DNA of 64,000 bases from Planctomycetota bacterium (GCA_016795285.1 JAEUIC010000013.1:1-64000); one strand, 5' to 3'. Shown: positions 8,971 through 17,765, numbered from the stretch's first letter. The notes: a model not told the origin generated them from the letters alone. Made by a program: numbers and translations.

Positions 8971-11889
8971 TCAGCGCGGCGGTCGCGCCGGCAATTCGCC
9001 AGTCCAGCGCAGCTCGACCTCGCCCTCCCCCACGGCGGCCCGCGCGCTAGCCATCACCTTCGGCGCCACGACTTCGAGCGCCGCCACGACGTCGTCGAGC
9101 GACAAGTGATCGACCGCCTCGCGCGCCTCGAGTTCGACAGTCTCCCCTGCCGGCACCAACAGCGAGAACGCGCCCTCCTCGTCGGTGAGCGTCGGCTCGA
9201 ACCAGCGCTCGCCACTGCACGCGACCACTGGGACTCTCGCCACTGGGACACCGGCCGCCGTCGCGACCCGTCCCTTGACGCGGCGCCCCGCTTCGAGCAC
9301 GACACGCAGATCGCGCGTGCCGGCCGGGACGGCGTCGAGAGTGACGGGCAGCAACTCGGGCTCGTCGCACCACTTCCTGAAGCGAAGCTTCAGATCGCCT
9401 GGAGCGAGGTCGGCGATCTCGAAGGTGCCGTCGATCGCCTGCGCCGAGACGAACCACGCGCTCCGCCCCGGCCCCGCCATCCCGACCTGCACCCCGGCGC
9501 GCGGGATGAGCTGGCCGTCGCGATCGACGCATTCGCCGCGCAACGTCCGCAGCGGTTCGAGGCGAAGCCGCAGGTCGTCGCGTCGTTCGCCGGCCGTCAG
9601 TTCGACGCGCAGCGTCGCACCCGCCGCGCCTGGCCGCTCCGGTACGGCGCGCGCGCCGTGGACGATGACGACGGGCGACGCGTCGATGACCTCGATTCGC
9701 CAAGCGCCCGACGGCAGGTCATCGAAATGGAAGCGGCCCCGCGAATCACTCACCGTAGAGCGCTCGACGGCGTAGCTCCGCAGCACGCGCGGCAGTGCGA
9801 CCGCCCGCGCTGGCTGGCGCTCCGCCCACTCACCGTCGATGCCCGACAGCGCGATCCGCCGACCGCGAACCGGCTCGCCATCGGACCCGACAACGAGCCC
9901 CGCCAGCAACCCCGGCGCGTGGAGCTCGAGCGTGCCGAGGTCGACCTCTGCAGCGCCGAGTTCGCTGGCGGGGAAGAGCACCACGCGCTGTGCGAAGCCG
10001 GGGCACGAGAGCGCCAGCGCGTGCTCGAACTCGGGCGCGAGGTCGGCGAGCGCGAAGCGGCCCTCGTCGTCGCTGTCGGTCGCGACGACATCGGTCGCGC
10101 CGAAGTTCGCGTCTTCGCGATGCGCGAACGCGACCACGCGGACGCCTTCGAGCGGACGGCCGGCATCGTCGATCACCCGGCCGATCGCCCGACGCGCCGC
10201 GAGGAGTAGAAACTCGCGCTCGCCTTCATCGCGCGATGAGGCGAGGTCGTGCCACTGGCGCGTGCCGAAGCCCGGCGCGCGCACCGTGATCTGGCCGTTC
10301 GTGAAGGCGGGCAGCTCGAAGCGGCCGTCGCCGCCGCTGCGCACCACGTCGCGCCGATGGAAGAAGTCGCCGGCGATCGACGCTCCTGCCACGGGTCGTC
10401 CGTCCGCGGCCGCCACGACGCGACCGTGCAATGCGCCGCACGGCTCGAGTCGGAGTTGGTGGTCGATCGTCGCGCCTGCGCTCGTGGCAGCCACCACCGT
10501 GACGGTGCCATGGCCGCGTCGCGCTCGCGTTGCAGCGGCGAGCGTGAACTTCCCAGGCAGCAGGCCGCGAAGCTGCGCCACCCCTGACGCGTCGGCCACT
10601 GACCGGCAGTTCTCCCGGCGCCGATCGCCCTGACGCTCCGCCACGACGGCGACTTCCGGAAGCGGCTCGAGCGTGACTCCATCGACCACCCGGACGCGCA
10701 GCGTGGTGGTTCGCTCAAGCTGCACGCGCACTTCTTCATCGCCGAAGCACGGTTCGAGCCAGGCGCGCTGGTCGCCGCTCTCATCGCCACTATCGCCGCC
10801 GCTCTCGCGGGTGCGTTCGGCGTGAAGTGCGAGTGGCCGGTGCGCCACGACCGGCAGCTCGAAATGCCCCGCCGCATCGGCGACCGCTTCGCCAACCCGT
10901 CTCGTGCGGGGCGCTCCTTCGAGCTCGAGGCCGAGATTGACCGAATCGACGTCGCCGTCGAGCCGATCGATCGCCACGCGCGCGCCCGCCGCCGGCTGAC
11001 CGGCAGCATCGACCACGACGCCACGAAGGCGCGCGGTCGCGGCGAGCTGCGGCGACTCGATGCGCGGCGTGGCGGCGTCGCGCCGCTCGGCGGTCGGCGC
11101 CAGGACGGCATCCGCCGACTCTCCCGACAACGGCTCAAGCTCGTCGCGTCCGGCCTCCCGCGAGCGCGCCGCCAGCAGCGGCCGGTCGGTCGCACCATCG
11201 CGAGATTCGCCGACGATCCAGCCCCCCACCGCCAGCAGGCCGAGCAGCAGCGCCGCCGCCGCAGTCGTCGCCGTCCCCGCGACCGGCGCCGCTGCGAGCG
11301 GCAGCAGGAAGCCGCGAAGGCGCTGCTCCGCCCGCTCGCGGTCGAACGCACCGCCCGCCACGCTCGACTCGCGAGCGAGCCCTCCGATCAACCGACCGCG
11401 CAGCTTCTCGAGTCCGCGTTTCAGCCGCGTCTTGACCGTCTCGACCGGCACGCCGAGCTGCCGCGCGATCCGGCGCGGCGCCATCTCTTCGTAGAAGCGG
11501 AGCAGCAGCGTCTCGCGTAACAGCGGCTCGAGCGCGTCGAGCGCCTCGACCACTTGGCGATGGCGTTGCAGCCGCTCGACGGCACTGCTGGCGCTTTCGA
11601 TCGCTTCCGGCGGCGCAGTCTGCGCTTCCCGTCGCGCCCGCCGGCCATCGCTCCGTCGCACCCGCGCGACCATTCGCCGCACCGTCCCGGCGAGCCAGCC
11701 GCGCGGTCGATCGGGCGGCGCGCCGCCGCTCCACGCTCCCCACGCCGCGGCCGCCGCCTCCTGCGCAACGTCCTCGGCCGCCGCGCCATCACCGGCCCGC
11801 AGGAGCGCCCGTGCGAGTCCGCGCATCCACGGCAGTTCGCGCAACAGCGTCTCGGTCGCCCACGCCTGCGCGTCGAGTTCTCGTTCCAT
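8971..11889 (-). CDS. Membrane-tethered ECF sigma factor with carboxypeptidase-regulatory-like ectodomain
   Basis: About 972 residues from ATG 11889, which is preceded by GGAAGGG; an in-frame GTG at 11910 would add seven. The first ~165 residues are an ECF sigma factor. Region 2 includes AEDVAQEAAAAAWGAW, and region 4 (LRETLLLRFYEEMAPRRIAR then VETVKTRLKRGLEKL) is a helix-turn-helix. One hydrophobic segment follows near residues 197-222 (VAGTATTAAAALLLGLLAVGG). The remaining ~740 residues contain several repeats opening like LRGVVVDAAGQPAAGARVAI, which resemble carboxypeptidase-D regulatory / CnaB-like beta-sandwiches. The layout suggests a sensor outside the membrane coupled to a sigma factor inside. 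Release by proteolysis is an inference. The gene at 30178 has the same design. Confidence 0.85.
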   Translation of the reverse strand: MERELDAQAWATETLLRELPWMRGLARALLRAGDGAAAEDVAQEAAAAAWGAWSGGAPPDRPRGWLAGTVRRMVARVRRSDGRRARREAQTAPPEAIESASSAVERLQRHRQVVEALDALEPLLRETLLLRFYEEMAPRRIARQLGVPVETVKTRLKRGLEKLRGRLIGGLARESSVAGGAFDRERAEQRLRGFLLPLAAAPVAGTATTAAAALLLGLLAVGGWIVGESRDGATDRPLLAARSREAGRDELEPLSGESADAVLAPTAERRDAATPRIESPQLAATARLRGVVVDAAGQPAAGARVAIDRLDGDVDSVNLGLELEGAPRTRRVGEAVADAAGHFELPVVAHRPLALHAERTRESGGDSGDESGDQRAWLEPCFGDEEVRVQLERTTTLRVRVVDGVTLEPLPEVAVVAERQGDRRRENCRSVADASGVAQLRGLLPGKFTLAAATRARRGHGTVTVVAATSAGATIDHQLRLEPCGALHGRVVAAADGRPVAGASIAGDFFHRRDVVRSGGDGRFELPAFTNGQITVRAPGFGTRQWHDLASSRDEGEREFLLLAARRAIGRVIDDAGRPLEGVRVVAFAHREDANFGATDVVATDSDDEGRFALADLAPEFEHALALSCPGFAQRVVLFPASELGAAEVDLGTLELHAPGLLAGLVVGSDGEPVRGRRIALSGIDGEWAERQPARAVALPRVLRSYAVERSTVSDSRGRFHFDDLPSGAWRIEVIDASPVVIVHGARAVPERPGAAGATLRVELTAGERRDDLRLRLEPLRTLRGECVDRDGQLIPRAGVQVGMAGPGRSAWFVSAQAIDGTFEIADLAPGDLKLRFRKWCDEPELLPVTLDAVPAGTRDLRVVLEAGRRVKGRVATAAGVPVARVPVVACSGERWFEPTLTDEEGAFSLLVPAGETVELEAREAVDHLSLDDVVAALEVVAPKVMASARAAVGEGEVELRWTGELPARPPR

Positions 11890-11922
11890 GACCCTTCCGT
11901 TCCCGCGCACGGAATTCCGGGT

Positions 11923-12894
11923 TCAATGCAGAGCGCCTCCGCGCTCCAGTCGGCGCATGACATCGCGCGCGAGCGTCTGCGGCGCACCGCCGTGCGCGGC
12001 CGCCTCGGCAGCGGCGGCGGCGAGCGGCCCTTCGAGCTCGCGCAGCACGAGGTGGCGGACGCGGCGCGCGAGCCGCTCGCGCTGGCGACCGGCGAGCGAC
12101 CCGTCGCCGCGCTGCCGATCGGAGAGGCGGCGCAGCGTCGCGAGCGCCTCGGCGAGCCCCTTGCCGCTGCTCGCGCTGACCACCTCGACGGGCGGGAGCT
12201 GCTCGAGCGCGGTTCCGTTCGTCGCGTGCCGCAGCTCGATCGCGCCGCGCAGCGTCACCGCCGCCGCCTCGGCGCCCGGCAGGTCGCCCTTCGTGACGAG
12301 GAAGCAGTCGCCCGCCTCCATCAGCCCCGCCTTCAGCGCCTGCACCGCATCGCCGCCCGCGGGCGGCAGCGCGACGACCGTCAGATCGACCGCCCACGCG
12401 ATCTCGATCTCGCTCTGTCCCGCGCCGACCGCCTCGACGAGCAGCCAGTCGAAGCCGTAGGCGTCGAGCAGGTCGAGCTGATCGAAGCCGGCATGCGCGA
12501 AGCCGCCGGCCGCGCCGCGCGTCGCGACGCTGCGGAAGAAGACGCCGTCGTCGGCGACGCCGGGCGCGTAGCGGATCCGATCGCCGAGCAGCGCACCGCC
12601 CGTCTTCTCGCTGGTGGGATCGGTGGCGAGCACGGCGACCGTCTCGCCCGCCGCCCGCAGCTCGCGCACCAGCGCATCGATCAGCGTCGACTTGCCGGCG
12701 CCGCCCGGCCCGGTCACGCCGATCCGCCGCCCGCGCCCCGCGCGCGCCGTCACCGCATCGGCGACCGCGCCGTAGCGCGCCGGTGCCGACTCGGAGAGCG
12801 ACAGGAGGCGCGCCAACGCGCGCCGCTCGCGGCGAAGGAGCGCCGGGAGCAGGGCGTCGGGATCGTCGCGGGAAGCGTCGCGTGGAAGCGCCAT
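11923..12894 (-). CDS. meaB: MeaB/ArgK-type G3E GTPase, mutase chaperone
   Basis: 323 residues from ATG 12894. The open frame continues upstream to 13008, but that extension is Arg-rich, matches nothing and would overlap the divergent MOSC gene. The P-loop is GVTGPGGAGKST. DPTSEKTGGALLGDRIR is the typical MeaB switch region, and VEAVGAGQSE and VTKGD complete the G motifs. These proteins load and protect adenosylcobalamin mutases. IcmF carries its own GTPase, so this separate MeaB implies a conventional methylmalonyl-CoA-type mutase elsewhere in the genome, perhaps the partner of the stand-alone B12 protein at 1804. The C-terminal dimerisation arm is short and Ala/Arg-rich. Confidence 0.9.
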   Translation of the reverse strand: MALPRDASRDDPDALLPALLRRERRALARLLSLSESAPARYGAVADAVTARAGRGRRIGVTGPGGAGKSTLIDALVRELRAAGETVAVLATDPTSEKTGGALLGDRIRYAPGVADDGVFFRSVATRGAAGGFAHAGFDQLDLLDAYGFDWLLVEAVGAGQSEIEIAWAVDLTVVALPPAGGDAVQALKAGLMEAGDCFLVTKGDLPGAEAAAVTLRGAIELRHATNGTALEQLPPVEVVSASSGKGLAEALATLRRLSDRQRGDGSLAGRQRERLARRVRHLVLRELEGPLAAAAAEAAAHGGAPQTLARDVMRRLERGGALH

Positions 12895-12985
12895 CGAGCG
12901 GCGGATCGTAGCCCGCCGCTTCCCGTTCCGCGCCGCGGCGCGACGGCGACTCGCGAGCGGCGCGCGACGACGGCATCCTCTCGCC

Positions 12986-13678
12986 ATGGCTCGCCTCGCC
13001 TCCCTCAACGTCGGCCGCGCGCAGAGCTTCGACCTCGGCGAACGGAAGCTGCGCAGCGCGATCGTGAAGGCGCCGATCGCGGGGCCGGCGGCGATCGGGC
13101 GCGACGGCGTCGACGGCGACCAGCAGGCCGATCGCCGCTTCCATGGCGGACCCGAGAAGGCGGTGCTGCTCTACGCGCTCGAGCACTACCCGTTCTGGAC
13201 GCGCGCGCTGCGCTGCGTCGAGCTGCCGCCCGGCACCTTCGGCGAGAACCTGACGATCGAGGGGTGGCCGCTGTTCGAGCGGGAGCTGCACGTCGGCGAC
13301 GAACTGCAGATCGGCGACGCGGCGCGCGGCGCGCGCGTGCAGCTGACGACGCCGCGCCAGCCGTGCTGGAAGCTCGAGGCGCGCATGGGGATCGCGGGCT
13401 TCGCGAAGGCGTTCCTCGAGAGCGGCCGCATCGGCAGCTACGCGCGCGTCACGCAGCCGGGCACCATCGCCGCGGGCGACCCGATCGTCGTCGCGAGCCG
13501 CTCGCCCCGCGCCGCGCCGCTCGCCGACTTGATCGCCGCGCTCCACCTCGACGATCGCGCGGCGGCGGAGCGCGTGCTGGCCGATCCCGAGCTCGACCCG
13601 GCGCTGCGGCGCAAGGTCGAGTGGCGGCTGCGACGGCGCCGCGGCGACGGCGCGACCGATCCTGACGACGAGAGCTGA
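12986..13678 (+). CDS. MOSC-domain protein (YiiM-like)
   Basis: 230 residues divergent from meaB. The MOSC core is recognisable: GVDGDQQADRRFHGGPEKAV (about residues 33-52), FGENLTIEG, LHVGDELQIGDA, and a conserved Cys in TTPRQPCWKLEARMG (about residue 124), which in this family is the likely molybdenum-cofactor sulfur carrier. The C-terminus is a short helical segment as in YiiM, which reduces N-hydroxylated compounds with Moco. No reductase partner gene is adjacent, so the substrate is unknown. It converges on the lipoprotein gene at 13696. Confidence 0.88.
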   Translation: MARLASLNVGRAQSFDLGERKLRSAIVKAPIAGPAAIGRDGVDGDQQADRRFHGGPEKAVLLYALEHYPFWTRALRCVELPPGTFGENLTIEGWPLFERELHVGDELQIGDAARGARVQLTTPRQPCWKLEARMGIAGFAKAFLESGRIGSYARVTQPGTIAAGDPIVVASRSPRAAPLADLIAALHLDDRAAAERVLADPELDPALRRKVEWRLRRRRGDGATDPDDES

Positions 13679-13695
13679 CGAGCGCCAGCGATCGT

Positions 13696-14460
13696 TCAGC
13701 GCGGCAACGGGCGCCAGCGCAGCGACGCGATCTCCGCTTCGGTCGCGTAGCTCGCGATCCCGAGCGGTTGGCACGGCTCGACCTCGGTGCGCACGGCGAG
13801 GCGCACGCCGGCGGTGGCGACGTCGAGCAGCAGCGCGTCGTCGCACCACGCTTGCACGCGCCGGCCGCCGACTCGCACGCGCGCGCGCACCGGCTCGCCC
13901 TTCACGAACTTGCGATAGGTGGTGGTCGGGTTGCTCGACGCGTCGCGGCCGTCGAGGCAGGAGAGGCCGCAGGTCGCGCCGCCCCACCCGCCGAGCACGA
14001 GCGTCACGCAATCGGCGCCGACCGGGAAGGTGAGCGCGCAGAAGAAGTCGGTGCCGGCGCGCCGCGTCGCGACCACCTCGAGCTCGTAGTCGTCGCGCGG
14101 CAGCGCGAGCGCCTCGCGGCCGCCGCCGAGCTCGGGCCAGACGATCCCGGTGAGCGGTGCGCCCGCGAAGAGGCGCACGCCGAAGTCGCCGCGCTCGACG
14201 CCGCCGCTGCCGCCGAAGGGCACCTCGCGCCAAACGGGCGCAGATGTCGCGGAGCCGTCCGTCGCGGAGGCGTTGCCCGCAGGTGACGGCACGAGCAGCT
14301 CGCGCCACTCGACCGCGGCCGGTTCGCTCGGGCCGGCGCAGCCTCCGCTCGCGAAGGCGATCAGTGTGGCGATCGCTCGGATGCGGACGCGGACGCGGAT
14401 GGGGGCGCGGATGCGGATGGGGGCGCGGATGCGGATGGGGGCGCGAACGTAGCTCAGCAT
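13696..14460 (-). CDS. DUF1080-like lipoprotein with repeat-built signal peptide
   Basis: 254 residues. ATG 14460 overlaps the stop of the MFS gene (stop 14456-14454), so the two are coupled. The longer open frame further upstream is only a shadow of the MFS gene. The signal peptide has a very long, Arg-rich n-region in which RAPIRI is repeated, then IATLIAFASGGC with a lipobox Cys. The mature part has the jelly-roll features of DUF1080-like / concanavalin-type proteins: DYELEVVATRRAGTDFFCAL, CVTLVLGGWGG, and a closing basic strand. Such domains are linked to glycoside binding or hydrolysis (3-keto-disaccharide hydrolase family), but I see no proven catalytic residues. It may supply or sense a ligand for the exporter next to it. 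Confidence 0.78.
   Translation of the reverse strand: MLSYVRAPIRIRAPIRIRAPIRVRVRIRAIATLIAFASGGCAGPSEPAAVEWRELLVPSPAGNASATDGSATSAPVWREVPFGGSGGVERGDFGVRLFAGAPLTGIVWPELGGGREALALPRDDYELEVVATRRAGTDFFCALTFPVGADCVTLVLGGWGGATCGLSCLDGRDASSNPTTTYRKFVKGEPVRARVRVGGRRVQAWCDDALLLDVATAGVRLAVRTEVEPCQPLGIASYATEAEIASLRWRPLPR
14383..14445. repeat. 18-bp tandem repeat inside a lipoprotein signal peptide
   Basis: Two perfect copies of GGGGGCGCGGATGCGGAT (14401-14418 and 14419-14436) are followed by a half copy (14437-14445) and preceded by a degenerate copy (14383-14400). Because the unit is a multiple of three, it translates in frame as RAPIRI repeats in the n-region of the lipoprotein at 13696-14460. Slippage would change signal-peptide length without breaking the frame. 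Confidence 0.85.
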
Positions 14461-15743
14461 GGCTCCTCTCCGCTCGCCGCCGGCGCGAGCTTCGTCGCGC
14501 GCGAACGCAGCCACCACGCGCCGGCGAAGACGAGCGCCGCCGACGCAACGAAGAGCGGCCGCACGCCGAAGCCGGCGCGATCGAGGCCGCTCGCGCAGAG
14601 GCCGCCCAGCATCGGCCCGAGCGCGTTGGCCAGGCCGATCGCCGAGAACATGAAGCCGTTGGCGGCGCCGCGCCGCTCGATCGACGAGAGGCTCGCCGCC
14701 AGGCCGAACGCGGAGGGCAGCACGCCGGCGAGGAAGATGCCGCTCGCGAAGCGCAGCGCGCCGAGTTGCGCGACGTGGCCGACGAACGCTTGCGGCAGCA
14801 GGCAGAGCGCCGCCAGCGCGCCGCAGCGGCCGAGCAGCCGACCGTGGCCGCGCTCGTCGCCGAGCCGCCCCCAGAGCGGCGTCACCAGCAGCGTCGCCGC
14901 CGCCGTCGCGCCGAAGGCGAGGCCCGTCGTCGTGCCGAGCCGCTCGTCGTGGCCGCCTCGCAGCGTGCCGAGGAAGAGCGCCAGCACCGGATCGACCAGC
15001 ACCGCGCCGCCACGCACCGCCAGCACGCCGAGCACCATCGTGCGCAGCGGCCCCGCCGCGACGAACTCGCGCGCGTCGCGCAGCAGGTCGCGCCAGGCGG
15101 CGCCGAGGCCGCGGCCGCGCGCGTCGCCGCCCGCCGGCTCGCCGCCCCCGTCCGCCCGCGCGACGGCCCGCGGCGCGGCGACCTCGGTGACGCCGGCGGC
15201 GATCGCGATCGCAGCGACGATGCTGAGCGCGGCGCAGAGGAAGAAGGTGAGGCGGTGGCCCCAATGGTCGCCGATGAAGCCGCCGAGCGCCGGGCCGACG
15301 ATGTTGCCGGCCAGCACGCTGGTGTGGAGCGTGCCGGCGATGCGCCCTTGCTGCTGCGGCGGCGCCGAAACCGAGACGAGCGTCATCGCCGGCGCGATGA
15401 AGCCGGAGAAGACGCCTTGCAGCAGGCGCAGCAGCAGGAGCAGCCACGGCGTCGTCGCGAAGCCCATCGCGCCGACGAAGAGCGTGATCGCGACGTTGGC
15501 GCGCAGCAGCATCGGCTTGCGGCCGATCCGATCGCCGAGCGCCCCCCACAGCGGCCCCATGAACGCCGCGGTGAGCGGCGCGGCGGCGACCAGCGCCCCC
15601 GACCAGATCGCGATCGCGCGGCCGTCGACGACGCCGATCTCCCGCAGGTGGAGCGGGAAGAGCGGCAGGAAGGTCGTCATCCCGATCGCGGTGACGAAGT
15701 TGGCCGCCCAGACCACCCGGAAGTTGCGCTGCCAGGGCTCCAC
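14454..15743 (-). CDS. MFS transporter, drug-exporter-like
   Basis: 429 residues with about 12 membrane segments. The loop 2-3 signature of the major facilitator superfamily is clear (GPLWGALGDRIGRKPMLL, about residues 63-80) and a weaker copy sits in the second half (TPLWGRLGDERGHGRLLG). The closest style is the MdtG/MFS_1 group of proton-coupled multidrug exporters, but no substrate can be read from sequence. It starts just after the small gene at 15754 and its stop overlaps the start of the lipoprotein at 14460, so exporter and lipoprotein form a coupled pair. Confidence 0.9.
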   Translation of the reverse strand: MEPWQRNFRVVWAANFVTAIGMTTFLPLFPLHLREIGVVDGRAIAIWSGALVAAAPLTAAFMGPLWGALGDRIGRKPMLLRANVAITLFVGAMGFATTPWLLLLLRLLQGVFSGFIAPAMTLVSVSAPPQQQGRIAGTLHTSVLAGNIVGPALGGFIGDHWGHRLTFFLCAALSIVAAIAIAAGVTEVAAPRAVARADGGGEPAGGDARGRGLGAAWRDLLRDAREFVAAGPLRTMVLGVLAVRGGAVLVDPVLALFLGTLRGGHDERLGTTTGLAFGATAAATLLVTPLWGRLGDERGHGRLLGRCGALAALCLLPQAFVGHVAQLGALRFASGIFLAGVLPSAFGLAASLSSIERRGAANGFMFSAIGLANALGPMLGGLCASGLDRAGFGVRPLFVASAALVFAGAWWLRSRATKLAPAASGEEPC

Positions 15744-15753
15744 CCGCGGAACG

Positions 15754-16188
15754 TCAGCTCTTGCCGATCTGCGCGCGGAAGCGCTTCTGGAACAGCGGGA
15801 CGAGCTGCTTGCCGCGCTCGGTGTTCTTCGCGACCCACTCGGCGTTCAGGAACGCGAACGGACTGGTCGCCTTGCGGTAGTCGGCGAGGTGCTCCTCGAC
15901 GCGCGCGAAGACCAGCAGCCCTTCGCCGTTGCTCTCGAGGAAGTACTCGGGGTGGACGACCCCGTGCTTCACCATCGCGTACACCATCTCCCAGTAGGTC
16001 GAGACCTGGCGCCACGCGGCGTTCATCGGATGGTCGGGCTTGGTGATGGCGATCAGCTCGTCGAAGCTCTTCGGCAGGAACTTGCCGATGATCGTGTCGC
16101 GCGACGCGCGCATCACCGCCTCGCGGCGCAGGTCGTAGACCTTGAGCGCGAGCTCGGCATCGCCGTGGTCGGGTTGCTGCTTCGACAT
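15754..16188 (-). CDS. Conserved-looking hypothetical protein
   Basis: 144 residues from ATG 16188, chosen because GGAG lies seven bases before it; an upstream in-frame start would add only eight poorly convincing residues. The protein is soluble and largely helical, with aromatic-rich segments such as VSTYWEMVYAMVKHGVVHPE and VFARVEEHLADYRK. It has no signal peptide and no metal-binding cluster. The pattern resembles small DUF4760-like helical proteins, but I cannot assign it firmly. It lies 10 bases upstream of the MFS gene in the same direction. Confidence 0.7.
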   Translation of the reverse strand: MSKQQPDHGDAELALKVYDLRREAVMRASRDTIIGKFLPKSFDELIAITKPDHPMNAAWRQVSTYWEMVYAMVKHGVVHPEYFLESNGEGLLVFARVEEHLADYRKATSPFAFLNAEWVAKNTERGKQLVPLFQKRFRAQIGKS

Positions 16189-16311
16189 GGTGGGCTCCGT
16201 GGGCCTTGGCACGCGCGGATCGGCCCGCGCGAAGGGGCGGGAGCATACGGCCGCGCGCGCGGCGCGCGACGCGAGCGGCGAGCGGCGCGCGGCGAGCCAC
16301 GCGACGCGCGG

Positions 16312-17310
16312 TCAGTCGCCCCACACGGCGGCGGGCAGCAGCTCGTCGAGCTCGAGCTCGGGCACGGCGAGGCGGACGCGAGCGCGGCGCGCCTCCTCGA
16401 GCCCGGCGCCGGTGCGCAGCAGCACGCGGCCGGGGATCTCGTGCTTCTCGGCGTCGAGCAGGCCGGCGAAGGTCGCCTCGAGCGCGAGGAAGCCGCCGAA
16501 ACTGGCGCTGTCGGCGACGCGCGTGACGACGACCGCGCGGCCGGCCGGGTCGGAGAGGCGCAGCTCGATCTGCTCGCGCTCGACGGCGAAGCGCGCCGAG
16601 CGGCCGGCGCGGGTCCAGAGGATCGCGCGCGCAGCGGCATCGAAGCTCGACGTGATGGCGAAGCGCTGCTTCAGGGCGGCGCCGACCATCGTGCGCGGCG
16701 TCGCGTAGCCGTCCGAATAGACGACGTCCCCCTCCTCGCCGATGCGGAAGAGGAAGCGATGGAGCGCCGCCGGGTCGGCGGCATCGGCAGCGGCGAGGCA
16801 GGCGGCGTAGTCGGGGGTCGGCGCGAGGCGGCCGCGCGAATCGATGGGCAAGAGGCGGCCGGCGACGATCGCGATCCACTGCCCCGCGTGGTCGGGGAAG
16901 AGGCGCTCCTTCTGGCGGAGGTAGTCGCCCTCGAAGGCGAGCTCGTTCTGTTCGCGCTGCCGGTCGACCGGGTCGCGCGGGGCGGCGGGTGCGTCGCTCG
17001 AGGGGGCAGCGGGGTCGCGCGGTTCCGTGGGCGGGTCGGCGGGCGGGTCAGTGGCGGGGTCGGCGGGTGGCGTGGGCGGCGGGTCGGTCGGGGCGGGTGC
17101 GGGTGGCGTCTCTTGCGGCGGCTGCGGCTGCGGCGGCGGCTCGAGCGCGACCACCACCTGCGGGCGCGGCGGATCGGCGGCGAAACGGAGCGGTGCCGCT
17201 CGCGGCGAGGGACGCGTCCCGTAGAGCGGATCACCCGCGGCAGCGCAGCCGAACGCCGCCGTCCACGCGAGCCCCGCCAGCAAACCGAGCCGTCGACCGG
17301 TGCGATCCAT
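16312..17310 (-). CDS. Proline-rich lipoprotein of unknown function
   Basis: 332 residues from ATG 17310, which follows a strong AGGAGGG. The open frame continues upstream only through repeat DNA. The signal LGLLAGLAWTAAFGC ends in a lipobox Cys. It is followed by a ~90-residue Pro/Asp/Ala-rich spacer (PPPTPPADPATDPPADPP), which suggests a flexible stalk from the outer membrane. The globular C-terminal half (about 125-332) has RIGEEGDVVYSDGYATPRTM and is otherwise unrecognised. Its leader and promoter region is filled by the 25-26 bp repeat array beginning 15 bases upstream of the start codon. Confidence 0.75.
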   Translation of the reverse strand: MDRTGRRLGLLAGLAWTAAFGCAAAGDPLYGTRPSPRAAPLRFAADPPRPQVVVALEPPPQPQPPQETPPAPAPTDPPPTPPADPATDPPADPPTEPRDPAAPSSDAPAAPRDPVDRQREQNELAFEGDYLRQKERLFPDHAGQWIAIVAGRLLPIDSRGRLAPTPDYAACLAAADAADPAALHRFLFRIGEEGDVVYSDGYATPRTMVGAALKQRFAITSSFDAAARAILWTRAGRSARFAVEREQIELRLSDPAGRAVVVTRVADSASFGGFLALEATFAGLLDAEKHEIPGRVLLRTGAGLEEARRARVRLAVPELELDELLPAAVWGD

Positions 17311-17324
17311 CGTTCCCTCCTCGG

Positions 17325-17487
17325 GGTGGCGGGGTTGATTCTTCCGCCCGGTGCCGGGATTGATTCTTCCGAGCCGAGCGCGCGGCCCGGTGCCGGGGAG
17401 TTTCCATCCGCGCCGGTGGCGGGGAGTTTCCGTCCAGCCAGGTGCCGGGGAGTTTCCGTCCTGGCCAGTGGCGGGGATCTTTCGTCC
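17325..17487 (+). repeat. Left array: six 21-22 bp repeat units at ~26 bp spacing
   Basis: Units start at 17325, 17350, 17389, 17415, 17441 and 17467. Each starts GGTGSCGGGG (AGTGGCGGGG in the last). The first two continue with TTGATTCTTCCG, the next three with AGTTTCCRTCC, and the last with a diverged ATCTTTCGTCC. Linkers are only 3-5 bases except for one of 17. The array fills the upstream region of the lipoprotein gene that starts at 17310. Confidence 0.9.
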
Positions 17488-17765
17488 AGCCTCACGGAAG
17501 AGCAAGCCGGCCGCGTTCGGTTGGAATCGGCGACGAACGCGGGCGTCGGCGACGGCCGCAAGCGTCGGCGGCGACGGGCGCGGGGACACCCGCGGTCGGC
17601 GACGGCCAGCTCGATGCGCCGACCAGCCGGCGCGGATCGCCGCGCGGGAGTCGCCCGCGTCGCTCGAACGGGAAAAAAGTTCGAAGTCGGAGGGCTCCGG
17701 ACGCCGATCAACCCGGGCGATGCGGCCGCCCTTTCGGCGGCACCTGCCCCACTCAGGAGTTCCCG
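17488..17765. promoter_or_regulatory. Leader region with inverted repeat upstream of the cassette gene
   Basis: No gene is visible here. The first part has several imperfect copies of GTCGGCGACGG. At 17664-17684 a perfect six-base inverted repeat (TCGAAC, then GTTCGA) surrounds an A-rich nine-base spacer, which is rare in this GC-rich DNA and could be an operator or a small hairpin. CAGGAG at 17756-17761 is a good ribosome binding site for the ATG at 17766. A promoter must lie in this region if the cassette gene is expressed independently, but I cannot place -35/-10 elements with confidence. Confidence 0.3.

Noticed and set aside
2370..9050. 2226-codon open frame on the plus strand opposite icmF and the VCBS protein
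   Set aside because: Its translation is Arg/Ala/Val-rich without any domain, and it lies antisense to two clearly recognisable proteins. Long stop-free antisense frames are expected in DNA this rich in G+C.
13696..15549. 617-residue version of the lipoprotein, starting inside the MFS gene
   Set aside because: The first ~360 residues are a frame-shifted shadow of the transporter; the real start at 14460 gives a signal peptide and lipobox and overlaps the MFS stop in a normal way.
17325..17487. CRISPR array
   Set aside because: Units are separated mostly by 3-5 bases, not by spacers of 30 or more; unit sequences vary, and no cas genes are present.
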